From Chinchilla lanigera (lineage: Eukaryota; Chordata; Mammalia; Rodentia; Chinchillidae), in NCBI RefSeq assembly GCF_000276665.1, contig NW_004955466.1, forward strand, positions 7,617,737 to 7,681,736: DNA of 64,000 nt, written 5' to 3'. Under the pieces are notes generated by a model. It was not told the DNA's origin. It did not search any database and saw nothing but the letters and a program-made list of their open reading frames with translations. Shown here one piece after another: positions 22,027 through 33,419 of the stretch (the first letter of the stretch is position 1; every line of letters starts with the position of its first letter). Both the position numbers and the translations under genes were made by a program.

Positions 22027-22300
22027 TTCTCTCATGTGTACAATCTAGAGTAATAATAATAATAATAATAATAACAACAACAACAACAACAACAACAATA
22101 GATGACCTGGAAGTGGAAGGGAGACTAATAGAGATGAGGAAGAGAATCAGGTAGTCGGGGGAAGGAAAGTCAAGAGGAGCTAGAGGGAAAGTGAAAATGA
22201 TCCAAACATGTTATATTCGTGGACCAACATGTCAAAATGGAATATATTATTTTGTATAACTAATATATATATTAATAAAAATTTTAACAAAAAAGAATCA
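22027..22300 (+). mobile_element. L1 3' UTR, sense, with A-rich end
   Basis: Begins with tctcatgtgtacaatctaga, runs through a TAA/CAA array (about 22053-22100), then gaagtggaagggagactaat, and ends ataaaaattttaacaaaaaa. Confidence 0.6.
22053..22100. repeat. (TAA)n(CAA)n microsatellite
   Basis: About eight TAA-type units followed by about eight CAA units within the L1 3' end. Confidence 0.9.
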
Positions 22301-23439
22301 ATGGAAAAATGATCATAATGAATATACAGAATAATCTCATGAGGAAATGCAAATATATAAAATAACTAATACAGAATTTAAAACATAATCTCTTAAACTA
22401 TTTTTTAAAGTGTCACTGCATTGATTATGGCAGATTAATCAATCTCAAGAACATAAAAAATTGAAAAAAAAATTAAAGTATCAGGGAGCTCTCAAGCATA
22501 ACAAGCAGTCTAACGTATGTAACTAAAGTCTGAGAAAGACAAAAATGTGGAAGAAAAATATTTTTTAAATAATGGCTAAGACTGTCCCAAATTTGTGGGA
22601 AAAAGATTAAAGGATCTCAGTAACTTAGTCCAGAAGTTCCACATCAAGGCAGATAATAGTCAACTAACTGAAAATGAAGGAGAAAAATGTTTGAAAGAAG
22701 CAAAGTAAAAAAAGATGTTACATACAACAGAACAATAATACAAATGTAAACTCATTTCTTTCAGAGCAAATGGGAGCCCACGACACAGCAGACTGACACA
22801 AAGCTGTCACACTGAGTTTTACACTCAGAGAAAAAGTTCCTCAAAAAGCCATGCAAAATAAAGACATTTTCATATAAATGAAAGAGAATACATCAGACTC
22901 ATACTTGAGAATATTTTTTAAATGTTCTTCATGCAGTAGACAACTGAGAAAAAACTGAATCCTGGCTCTAAGGGAAAGAATGGAGAGCAATAAAATGGTA
23001 AAAATGTGCATAAATGACAAAATTAATATTTTCTTCTAATTTTCTAAAAGGTAACTAAGAAAATATACAACATAAATATATAACATCATGTTGTGGAGTT
23101 GATAAATTGTAGCAAAGAAAAAGTATAAGGTAACAATAAAGGAGAGGAGCAATCGATGATTTCTACCATCCCAAAGTATAAATCATGGTTAAATGGTATA
23201 TTGTAGTATGAAACAAAGTGTGAGAGTTGTCAAGCTGTACAATACTACTCAAAACAGACTGTGATAAACTGAGAATGTATATATGAGCCTTGGATTGACC
23301 ACTGATCAAGAAAAACACAATAGGTGTAGCTAAAGTCTTTATATAGAGAGAAATTTAAATTGAATACTGAGAAAATAGATGATTAACACCTAAAGTGGCA
23401 AGAGAAAGTAAGACAAAAAAGCAGATATAACAAACAGAA

Positions 23440-23745
23440 AACTAACAGGCAGAAATATGATGGCAGAAAGGCAAAGGGAGGAAAGCTGGTCACTTTAGGG
23501 CAACATGAAGTAGGAAAGGAGCCGGAGAGGAAGGGGCCATGGATTAGAAATGGTACACAAGGTCACACCCTCGTCACCCACTCTTTTTGAGTAGGACCCA
23601 CCTCCCAAGTTTCTATCACCTCCCAATAATGCCTTCAAATTATGATCTCATCGATGGATTATGATCCACAGAGCCCTCACAATCCAATAACCTTCCAAAA
23701 GTCACACAAAAGTCCTAAGTGTAAATGAACTTCTTAACAGGGCTT
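23440..23745 (-). mobile_element. MaLR-like LTR, antisense
   Basis: ggaaagctggtcactttagg, then tcccaagtttctatcacctc, then caataatgccttcaaattat: the reverse of a MaLR LTR 5' half. Confidence 0.55.
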
Positions 23746-25532
23746 CAATATAAACAAAGAAAAAGTAATAAACTAAACAGAGAAGTGAAATTCAAAATAA
23801 AAGATTTTAACATTCCCTTCTCAGGAGCTTACAGAGCAGCTAACAAAAATAATCAATAAGTATACAAAGTTGATTATGACCCAAGACACAATCACAATGA
23901 TGTGTGTCTGAAAAGAGTGCTCTGCAGTTGTTGAACATACTTCTACAAATGCCAGATAATATCAGAGTGTACACAACTCCTACCGAAAATAGGGGAGCAA
24001 AGAACATTTCACAAACCATTTTATGAGTCAGAATAATTATAACACAAATACCTTTTTGGCAAAAACATTAAAAATATAGAAATGTGTATACCAGTATCCC
24101 TTATAATTGTGGTTACCAAAATCGTTAGCAAAATATTAAGTGAAAGTGAAGTATTTAGAAAAAAGTATATTATGATGATATAAGCTTTTTGCTACTAATG
24201 CAGGCTTAGTTTAAGAGACTAAAATCCATTGATATTAGCATAACAAAAGAGAAAAACCAAATAATCATTTCATGCAATCATAAAAACTGCTAATAGAATT
24301 TAATGTCAATGTTGGATAAAAACATCAGTGTACTAGGTATATTCTCAATCAAAACAGGTGGACTGGGGTAGAGAATTAAAAACTCTATAGCTAATGTCAA
24401 CTGTGAAAACTACTTCGTGAATTTAGCAAAGTAATTATGAAGAACCAGTTTATTTTTATATTATAACAACAATTTTAAAAGGTAAAATTTTAAACTCTGT
24501 TTAGAATATCATCAAAATGCATCAGTACTTAGGAATCAATTTCACAAAGTGATTCAAAACTCTATTAAAAGCAATACAATACTACTGAGAAATTAGAGAA
24601 GATTCAATATTAAGATGTTAATTTCTTCAAATCAGTCCATTGATTTAATGCAATGCAATGTGAAATCCAAACAGATCTTTTTTCTGAAGTTAATAAATAC
24701 ATTCTACAGTGTATAGGAAAATGTAATAACCTATAATAGTTACAATAATTTTAAGAACAAAGTGGGAGGGGCAACTTACCTGATTTGAAGACTGTTACAC
24801 AGCTATATCAAATCAAGGCAACTTGCTATTTGCAAAAAAGATAGACACATACACCAGTGGAACAGAAGAGAGAGTCCAGAAATAGCCCCACATGAGTACA
24901 GTCAATGATTTTTACAGTGGTTCCACTGTAATCCAATGGAGCAAAGGAAGGCTGTCTCAGAAAAGAGTGATTCTTGAGCATAAGTACATCAGTGTAGGAA
25001 AAGAGTCTACCTCACACTGTTTGTGTATAAATTAACTATAAATATAGTTGTAAAACTTTAAACTATAAAACTATAGTGAAACATAGGCATAATCATTGCA
25101 GCCTTGACATATATAAAGTTATGGACCCTAATAGAAAAATTGATAATTTGGACTTCATCCAAATTTAAGAAATAAAAAAAGCAAAGCCTCAGGCTGAGGA
25201 AACATATCTACACACACTTGTCAGATAAAGGGTTTCTTTCAGAATATATGAAGGCCTTTTACAATGGAATAATACTACTCTGTACAAATGACCTAAAAAA
25301 ATATTCTCACTAAACTCTTCACAGACCATTAGGTATCAATGACCTGTAAAAAAATAAAAAGTACTCAATTTTAGTAATCATCAGAGTAAAATAAATTAAA
25401 ACTAGAATGAGATATCAATAACAATTTTTAAAATTTAAACTCACTAAAAGCAAGGAAGTCCTGTGTGTGAAGCTCTCAGATATTCCTTGTAAGAATGTAA
25501 ATGCTAAAAATATTTTTGAAAACAATTCAAAA

Positions 25533-25588
25533 TAGTTAAACTATTTAAACTATTAAAAACTAGTTAAACTATTTAAACTATTAAAAAC
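25533..25588. repeat. 28-bp tandem duplication
   Basis: A unit starting tagttaaactatttaaacta occurs at 25533-25560 and 25561-25588, identical. Confidence 0.95.
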
Positions 25589-26391
25589 TATTCAGTTTCT
25601 TAAAAATTTAAGTATATATCTTGCCACCAGACAAAGCCATCTTTCTCCTAGATACTTCCCCAAGTGAAAGAAAAGAAAGGCCTACACAAATGTTCATAGA
25701 AGTGCATTTGTAAGTCAAAATCTGGAATCAATACAAAAGTTCAGTAACAAGCAAGAATATACACAAAATGTGGTATACTAATATGATAGAATACTACTCA
25801 GAAATCAAAAGTAATGGAATATTTATACCTATAACAATATGGATAAAACAAAAACATTAAGCTGAGATGCAGAGGAGAAAGCATACACATTACATGACTC
25901 TATAATAGTCTAGAAAATTTAAAATAATATATAATGATAGAAAACAGATCAGTGAGTGTCTAAGGTGGAGCTAACAAAAGGGATGGATTATAAAAAAGGT
26001 ATGAGGGAATTTTTGTAGTGATATAAATGTGCATTTTCTTCTTTGTATTAATTAAGTTTATTGGTACATTTTAAATATACACAATGATCACTGTCACCAT
26101 AAGGACTTTGTACCTGTGCATGACCTGTCTCAAATCCTTTTTTCCATTCCTTTAACCTCCCTTCAATCCCTCTTCCAGTCCTTATTTACAAAAGCTTTGT
26201 TTCCATTTTTTCTTTTCTATTTTCTTCTTCTCTCATTTTTACTTTTCCCCTTCCTCTCTCTAGTTCCCCTTCCCAGCTGAGCATTTTCTTCCAATTTCAT
26301 AATATACTATACATTCTGTCCTTATTTATAATTTTGGTTTCCTATAGCAGAGAAACAATGCAATATTTATTTCACTTAAGAGTATGATCTT

Positions 26392-26475
26392 GGGCTGGGG
26401 ATTTAGCTCAGTGGCACAGAGCCTGCCTGGCAAGTGCAAGGTCGTGAGTTCAATTCCCTGTACCAGAAAAAAAAA
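26392..26475 (+). repeat. ID SINE with target-site duplication
   Basis: gggctggggatttagctcag, then gtgagttcaattccctgtac, then an A tail. agtatgatct at 26381-26390 and 26476-26485. Confidence 0.95.
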
Positions 26476-26519
26476 GTATGATCTCAAAGTGCATCCATTT
26501 ACCTAGAAATGTCTCAAAT

Positions 26520-29500
26520 TTATCCTTCTTTATGGCTGAGTAGTATTCCATTATATATTTTTAAAATACGCATCTTTATCATTTCAACAGATGATGAGCA
26601 TTTGGGCTCTTTCCAAGATTTAGCTATTAAAAACTGTACTGCTATAAACATGGATGTGTATATATCACTGTGGTATGATATTTTTAATTCTCTCAGGAAG
26701 AAGCCAAAAAGGGGAATAGCTAAGTCAAATGGAACCTCTAATTTTAGTTTTTTTAAGGACTCTCCACACTGATTTCCACAGTGATTGCACAAGTCTACAT
26801 TCCCACCAACTGCAGAGTTCCTTTTTCCTCACATCCCTGCCAACTTTTGCTATTGATTGATTTCTTGAAAACTGCCATTCTGTCTGAAGTGAGATGGAAG
26901 CTCAGTGTTGTTTTAATTTGCAGCTCTCAAACGATCATTGATGTTGAGCATTTTTTCCTATATTCATTTGCCACTTATTCTTCTCCATCGAACGAGTCTT
27001 TATTCATTTCAGGTGCCCATTTTTGGATTGGGTCTTTAAATTTGAGGGGTCTGATTGTTTGAGGTCTTTATATATTCCAGATATCAGTAGCTTGTCTTAA
27101 AAACAGCTGGCAAAAATTTTGTCCCACTCAATGATTGTTTCTTCACTCTGTTTATGATTTTTTTTTTGCTGTGTTAAAGCCTTTTAACAGGATGTTAGTT
27201 CTTGACTCTTTGTAATATTTCCAGTGTAATGTGGGTTTCGTTCACAAAGGCTTTGCCTACATCTGTGTCTTCAAGAGTTCTACCTGTTCTCTCTTCCAGC
27301 AGACTTACTGTTTGTTTTGATATTTAGACCTCTGATCCCTTTGGATTTTAGTTTACTGAATAGTGAGAGCCATCAGTCAAATTTTGTCTTCAGCACGTGG
27401 AAAGCCACTTTTTCCAGGACCATTTAGACCACTTTCTTCCAGTGATGGTGTTTAGCTCCCTTTGTTGAAGATAAGCTGGCAGAGTGTGGTTGGAGCACTT
27501 TTTGCAACTTATAATCTGTTCCATTTATTCTCATGACTGTTTTCTTCTCAGTACCATGCTGTTTTAAATTGCAGTAGCTTTATAATATGATTTAAAGTCA
27601 GGGATTATGATGCCTCCTGACATGCCTTTGTTGTCCAGAATTGGTTTTGCTATTCCAGGTCTCTTGTGGTTCCAAATAAATTTTAGGTTTTCTTTCCCTA
27701 ATTGTGTGGGGTATGCTAGTGGTATTTTGACTGGGGTTGTACTAAATCTTTATAACAATTTTTGGGAGTATGGTAATTTTCACTATCTTGGTTCTTCCTA
27801 CCCAAGAACAAGGGATATCTTTCCATTTTCTGACATCCTCTTTAATCTCCTTTTCCACAGTACTGTAGTTTTCCATGTAAATATCTTTTACTTCATTTGT
27901 TAGACTGATTCCTAAGTATTTTATTATCTGAAAGCTATTAAGAAAGGTGTAATCTCCCTAATTTCTCTGTCAGTGCATTTGTTGTTTACATATAGGAATG
28001 CTACTAATTTTTGAGTGCTGACATTGTATCCAGTTACACAACTGAATTTGCTCATTAATTCTAAATTTCCTTTTGTGGAATTTTTGGGGTCTTCAGTGTA
28101 GAGTATCATCTCATCAGCAAATAATGATGATTTAACTTCTTTTCTATCCTTATTCCTGTCATTTCTTTCTCTTATATAATTGCTTTGGCAAATGTTTCCA
28201 GAACTATATTGAATAGGAGTGCTGAGAGTGGATATCCGTGTTTGTTCTTGCTTTTAGAGGGAAAGCTGTCAATTTTGGGCCACTTGCTATGATGTTGGCT
28301 CTTGGTTTGTCATAGATGGCCTTAGACAGATTGAAATTTACAAAAACCATCTCTGCCACTTTTCTGTATGAGTGTCATCATATATGGGTTTTGGACCAGG
28401 TCAAATGCTTTCTCTGTGTCTATTGAGATGATCATGTGCTTCTGTTGGTATGGAGTATTACATTTAATGATCTGCGTATTTTGAACCATCCCTACATCCC
28501 TGGGATGAATCCTGCTTGGTCATAGTGTATAATCTTCTTCATGATTTGCTGCATTCTTTTGACAGCATCTTATTGAGGATTTCTGCATCTGTCTTACTTA
28601 GGGAGATTGACCTGTAGTTCTCTTTGTTGATTGGGTCCTTCTCTGATTTTGATATCAGTGTAATACATGTTTCCAGGAATGGCTTTGGAAGTATTGCTTT
28701 TCTTTCAATTTCATTAAAGAGTCTGAAGTATAATGGTATTAAATCATCTCTGAATTTTTTGTAGAATTTAGCAGTAAATCCATCAGGGCCTGAGCTTCTG
28801 TATTGGTAAGTCTTTAATTATATCTTCAATTTCATTGACTGCCATTTTGTTATTTAGAATTTGTACACCTTCTTGATTCAGTTTTGGCAATTCATATATC
28901 TAGGAATCTGTCCATTTTTTCTATGTTTTCCATCTTATTTGAACTAAATAAATAAAACTTTTATTAGTCTATGAATTTAGTTCTTGAAATAGGTATTGAT
29001 GATTTTCTGTATTTCTGGAAGATCTGTTGTGATTTCACCCTTTTCATTCCTAATCACATGGATTTGAGTCTTTATTTTTCAATGAGATTGGCTATGGGTT
29101 TATCAATTTTTTATCTTTCAAAGCAGCAACTCTTCATTTCATTGGTTCTTTATATTGTTTTCTTAGTCTTCATTGCATTAATTTCTGCTCTGTTATTTGG
29201 AATTTCCTCCCTCATGTAAGCATTGAGCTTGACTTGTTCTTATTTTGCTAGAAGTTTCAGGTTCAACATTAGGTTGTTTATATGAACTTGTTCTGTGGTC
29301 TTGATGTGAGAATTTATCACTAAATTTTGCTTGGACTTGTTCATTGCATGCATAGGTTCTGGTATGTTGTATCAGCATTATCAGTTAGTTGTAGATACTG
29401 CTTAATTTTTTTCTTTAATTTCATCTGTGACCCCTTAGTTGTTCATTAGGTTGTTATTTAATTTCTATGTGCTTATGAAATTTTTTGGTTTCTTTTACCA

Positions 29501-30163
29501 TTGATTTCAAATTTCATTACACTATGACCTCATAATGTAGATGGGATAATTTCAATATTTGTATTTTTTTAAGCATGTTCTATAAGCCATTATGTGTTCC
29601 ATTTTGGAGAACATTCCACATGCCACTGAGAAGAATGTGTACTCTGATATTGAGGTGGAACACTATAAACTTCTATTAAGACCATTTGTTCACAGGTTTG
29701 GTTCTGATATTTCTAGTTGATTTTTTGTCTAGTTGATCTGTCTATTTGTAATAGTGTGGTAGTAATGTTCCACACTACAATTGTGTTAGTGTTTATTTGA
29801 TATTTCATATTTGTTTTATATAGATTTATATATTTGTTTTATATAGTTGTGTATACATAGTTGTGTATAAAGTGTGTATATTTGTTTTATATAGTTGTGT
29901 GTACTGCTATTTGGTGCAAATATATTTATGATTGTTACCTCTTCCTCTTGGAATTTTCCTTTAACAAGGATGTAGTAGGGCTGGGGATTTAGCTCAGTGG
30001 CACAGCACCTGCCTGGCAAGCCCGAGGTCATGAGTTCAATTCCCAGTACCAGAAAAACAAGGATGTAGTGACTTTCTTTGTCTGTTTTATTCAGTCTTGG
30101 TAGGAAGTTCACATTGTTCCCAAATAGAACAGGTACCCTTGCTTTTTTCTGGGTTCCTGTCAC
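26520..30163 (-). pseudogene. L1-A ORF2 remnant (endonuclease/reverse transcriptase)
   Basis: Broken ORF2 read on the minus strand. The endonuclease start lies near 29.9 kb (VTIINIFAPNSSTHNYIKQI). The reverse-transcriptase active-site block near 28.1 kb reads FADEMILYTEDP, where an active L1 has FADD. The C-terminus at 26.5-26.8 kb reads CNHCGNQCGESLKKLKLEVP. Stops and frameshifts are many, and an ID at 29979-30055 splits the endonuclease. Not functional. Confidence 0.8.
29979..30055 (+). repeat. ID SINE with 14-bp target-site duplication
   Basis: gggctggggatttagctcag, then gagttcaattcccagtacca. aacaaggatgtagt at 29963-29976 and 30056-30069. Confidence 0.95.
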
Positions 30164-30531
30164 ATAAAGTATTGATTTCTATTCTTTGATTTTTAGTCTA
30201 TGAATTTATTTTTTAGTTAAATAAGTATCTCATATGCAACATATTATTGGATTTTGTTTCTTGATCCATGCTGCCAGTCTTATTCTTTTGATTGGTGAGT
30301 TGAGACCATTTATATTATGACTGATATGTATTGGCTTATCACTGACTTTTGTTGTTGTTGGTTTCCCATCTTTCCCCTGTGTTTAATTGCAAGCCTTGCC
30401 TGGTAGAGTCCTTCTCTTGGTGTTCTTCTTTGTTTCTAAAATATCTTTCAGAATGTTTTGTAGAGGTGGTTTGGTGATCATGAATTTCTTCAGTTGTTCT
30501 TTGTCATGGAAGTATCTTATTTCTCCATTGA

Positions 30532-30595
30532 TTTTTTTTTGGCACTGGGAATCAAACTCAGGACCTTGCACTTGCCAGGCAGGCACTATGCCATT
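30532..30595 (-). repeat. 5'-truncated ID SINE, antisense
   Basis: ggcactgggaatcaaactca, then ttgccaggcaggcactatgc; the A-box end is missing. tccattgattttt occurs on both sides (30524-30536 and 30596-30608). Confidence 0.9.
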
Positions 30596-30649
30596 TCCAT
30601 TGATTTTTAAACATGGTTTTCCAGTACATCAAGCTGGGTTAGAGGTTTG

Positions 30650-30654
30650 TTTTG

Positions 30655-30685
<31 letters not shown>

Positions 30686-30758
30686 GTACCCAGAATCGAA
30701 CTTAGGATCTTGCACCTGCCAAGCAGGTGCTGTCCTGCTGAGCTATAACCCTGCCCCC
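30650..30758 (-). repeat. ID SINE, antisense, (TTTTG)n tail
   Basis: A TTTTG-repeat tail is followed by cccagaatcgaacttaggat and ctgctgagctataaccctgc. Similar flanks (agaggtttgttt, agaggctgttt) suggest a target duplication. Confidence 0.88.
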
Positions 30759-32417
30759 CAGAGGCTGTTTCCTTTCAGGACTTGAAATACTTCACTACAA
30801 GCTCTCCTTGATTAAAGATTTGTGTTGAGAAGTCTGCTGTGATTCTAATGGGCTTTCCTTTATAGGTGATTTGTTTCTTTTCTCTAACCACTTTTAATAT
30901 TCTGCTCTTGTGCTGAATTTCTGGAATCTTGATTATTATATGTCTGGGTGTAGATTTATTTTGGTCATGGCTAATTGGACTTCTATATGCCTCACTCATT
31001 TTGTATGCCAATTTCTTTTTCTATGTTTGGGAAGCTTTCTGCCATTACTTATGTAAATATGTTTTTATGATCATAATTTGTACTGTCTCCTGCTTTCTCA
31101 CTGACTCTGATCAATCTTGTGTTGCTCTTCTTTGCATCATCTTGCAGCTGTTGGCTTGATTTTTCATGATCCTTTGCTATTTTTAAAAAGTCTTTCTGTT
31201 TTAGTCACTAATGGCAATCATGTCTTCCTTTCTGAAATTTTGTCCTCACCTTTGTTCAATTGGTTGTGTGGAATTTTTAATCTCTGGATATCTGTTTGAA
31301 TCTGTTTGATAGATTCTATTTCTCTCCTATGTTGGACATTCAGGGTTTCCATCATCTTCTGAGATGCTTTTATTTTCTTAAACATGTGTCTACTCCAGAT
31401 TCACTGGGCAGGTCCTTCAGTTTGATTGTTATATTGAAGAGATTATTTCTGATCTGACTTTTCCTATGGCCTCATTCATCTGATTTTTTTTCTTCTGCTC
31501 CTATCATTTCCGTAAGCTTGGGTGGGTGACTTCTGATTTCCTCTATCTTGTTGTCTGCTGGACTTGTCCTGGGTGGGCTTGAGGTCTGGGGTTGCATTTT
31601 GCTTCTGCATCTGGTCATTTTCTTTTTTATTATCTTTTCTATGTTGATATTTTTAAATTGCTTATCATGGATAGCTTTATCACTAGTGTCACAGCTTCCC
31701 TAGGAAATGTCTATTCTTCAGAGATGTCTTCTAGATGTATCTGGGTCCTGGTCTTTATGCCTACCTTCCCAATTTATTATTGTTATTATTTAGGGGTTTA
31801 TTATTTAGGGATAAGTAATTACTACCTATTTGCCTCAATACCCAGTCCTTTGGTACTGGACTATGGTGATTACTGTGACCCCAAACAATCACAGTGCTGT
31901 CATACAAAAGAGAATAATTGATTATAACTGGTATGACACCTTGGTTAAAGTAGTACAATTAGCAATAAGAGTAGCATAAAGAACAGCCTAGAAATTGACA
32001 AACTGTGGTAACTATTTGGTAACTTTACTCATAGGAACAAGATCGACAGTTGTATTAAAAAAGGTCCATCATAAACCAGGAACTTGTACGTAATTAGTTT
32101 CCCCTAGTTGAATGATTTTATCCTGGGCATTGGGGGGGATTTAAGAGGGATGGAGGACGGAGCAGAGACATAAATGAAGAGAAATATAGTAGAAGCAAAG
32201 CAAGGTTGAAGGACAAAAGATGAACACCCAAGCTTTGGGAAACTGGAGGGCCAGAGAGAAAGAATGGAGAAAGCAAAAGAATATTGAAGCAAACCAGAAA
32301 GACTGGAGATAGTAGTCACTCATTTGAAAATATCAAAAAATCGAGAAAGAATGTTAAGGGAAGAGAGAACAGAAGTGAGCAAAGAAAACAATGAAAAGAA
32401 AGAAAATAGAAAAAATA

Positions 32418-32493
32418 CCCTGGTCAGGGATACAGCTGAGTGGTACCACATCTGCCCGATAGGTGCAAGGTTTGTGAGTTTGATTCCCAAAAC

Positions 32494-32525
<32 letters not shown>
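32418..32525 (+). repeat. ID SINE, diverged, long A tail
   Basis: tggtcagggatacagctgag, then ggtttgtgagtttgattccc, then about 30 A. Confidence 0.85.
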
Positions 32526-32527
<2 letters not shown>

Positions 32528-33213
32528 CTGACAGAAAAAAAATGAAACAAAGAGTAATAAAATAATAATAATAATAATAACAATAATAATGAAGTTTATC
32601 TGGTATCTACATTTCTTTAGTAGTATCTAAGTCACAGCCCAGATCTGTGCTGGGGAACCCTGTAACCCTGTAATAGGATTAGTGCTGTATGAGGAGCTGG
32701 CCTTGGCCTCCAGGTGCTAGTGCCAGAAGCAGTTGTCAGCCAGTAACTTTCGGTATGTCCCTCAGCAGCCCACTCACTCCTTACCTCTAAGTCTCTGCGT
32801 GGCTCTCCCAGTTGGTGTGGCACCCTCAGACAGAGACAGCCCAAGGTTGCTCCCACTCCTATGTACAGTTTGCTTCTCCCAGTCCTTGCACAGCCTCCTT
32901 TTTCCCACTTCCACTGTCACGTCTCTATCCCCTAACACTGCTTGCTGCAGGGTGGAGTAGGGTCAGGTGCTGTGGGCTGATCTCTGCTCCTGCTGCTGCC
33001 ACAGAGACAGCCCAAGGCTGCTTGGTTTCACTTCAACTTCCTCTCCCAAGGGCAGAGTGCCAACCTACCACTAATTCCTGCACCACAGCACAAGGTTGCT
33101 TACATCTCATGTGTCAGGATCCCTCTCTCAAATCACTGGTCACAGGGCAGGAGGGGTCATGCTGTGCCACCCACTATCTTAACCACTGCCACAGCTGCAG
33201 TCCCTAATTTTGT

Positions 33214-33345
33214 TGTAAATGTGTGTTTTTTTTTTTATTGTGGCAAGTATTTCTCAAGAACGGTATATCAAAACTCATAAAATTGTATATGTTATATTTG
33301 TGGAGCTTATATTTCAGTTGTGCCTCAATAAAGATATTTAAAAGT
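33214..33345 (+). mobile_element. Old L1 3' UTR tail
   Basis: tatcaaaactcataaaattg, then cagttgtgcctcaataaaga is the classic L1M 3' end. It appears to be the continuation of the element at 22430-26037, split by L1-A. Confidence 0.65.
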
Positions 33346-33419
33346 ACATTAAAGATAAGCTATCTCCCAAAGCAGGTTTACCTGTCAGCCACCAAAAGAC
33401 ACAGATGATATCCTCTAAT

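Larger units (their letters stand above)
22430..26037 (+). mobile_element. Old L1 (L1M-type), body
   Basis: A highly diverged forward L1. ORF1 C-terminal-like sequence lies near 22600-22870, endonuclease-like near 23800-24000, reverse-transcriptase-like near 24090-24400 and the ORF2 C-terminal plus 3' UTR near 25140-26020. No open frame survives. It is interrupted by an LTR at 23440-23745 and, in its 3' UTR, by the minus-strand L1 at 26038-33213. Its 3' tail continues at 33214-33345. Confidence 0.6.
30383..31011 (-). pseudogene. L1-A ORF1 remnant
   Basis: Minus-strand fragments resembling the L1 ORF1 RNA-binding C-terminal region: IIIKIPEIQHKSRILKVVRE, then KPIRITADFSTQIFNQGE at 30775-31011, and GEIRYFHDKEQLKKFMITK at 30383-30586. 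Two ID insertions and several stops break it. The same block recurs in L1-C and L1-D. Confidence 0.75.
26038..33213 (-). mobile_element. L1-A: nearly full-length L1, antisense
   Basis: 3' UTR at the left (ttaagtttattggtacattt is the reversed polyadenylation region), ORF2 remnant to about 30.2 kb, ORF1 remnant to about 31.6 kb, and a 5' UTR to about 33.2 kb. The 5' UTR matches L1-C, for example the reverse of ccttgggctgtctctgtctg against ccttgggctgtcagtctaag. It sits inside the 3' UTR of an older L1. Flanks 26024-26037 and 33215-33228 agree at 12 of 14 bases, a probable target duplication. Five ID SINEs lie inside. Confidence 0.8.

Noticed and set aside
22053..22100. Short regularly spaced trinucleotide array considered as a CRISPR-like repeat
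   Set aside because: It is a TAA/CAA microsatellite in an L1 tail, without spacers, in a mammalian genome.
26396..26475. tRNA-like sequence with A- and B-box motifs (and the similar ones elsewhere)
   Set aside because: These are ID SINEs: A-rich tails, target duplications and many dispersed copies. No intact anticodon arm in a true tRNA gene context.
32632..33207. 131-codon plus frame and shorter opposite frames
   Set aside because: This is the reversed 5' UTR of L1-A, homologous to L1-C at 56.9-57.4 kb.
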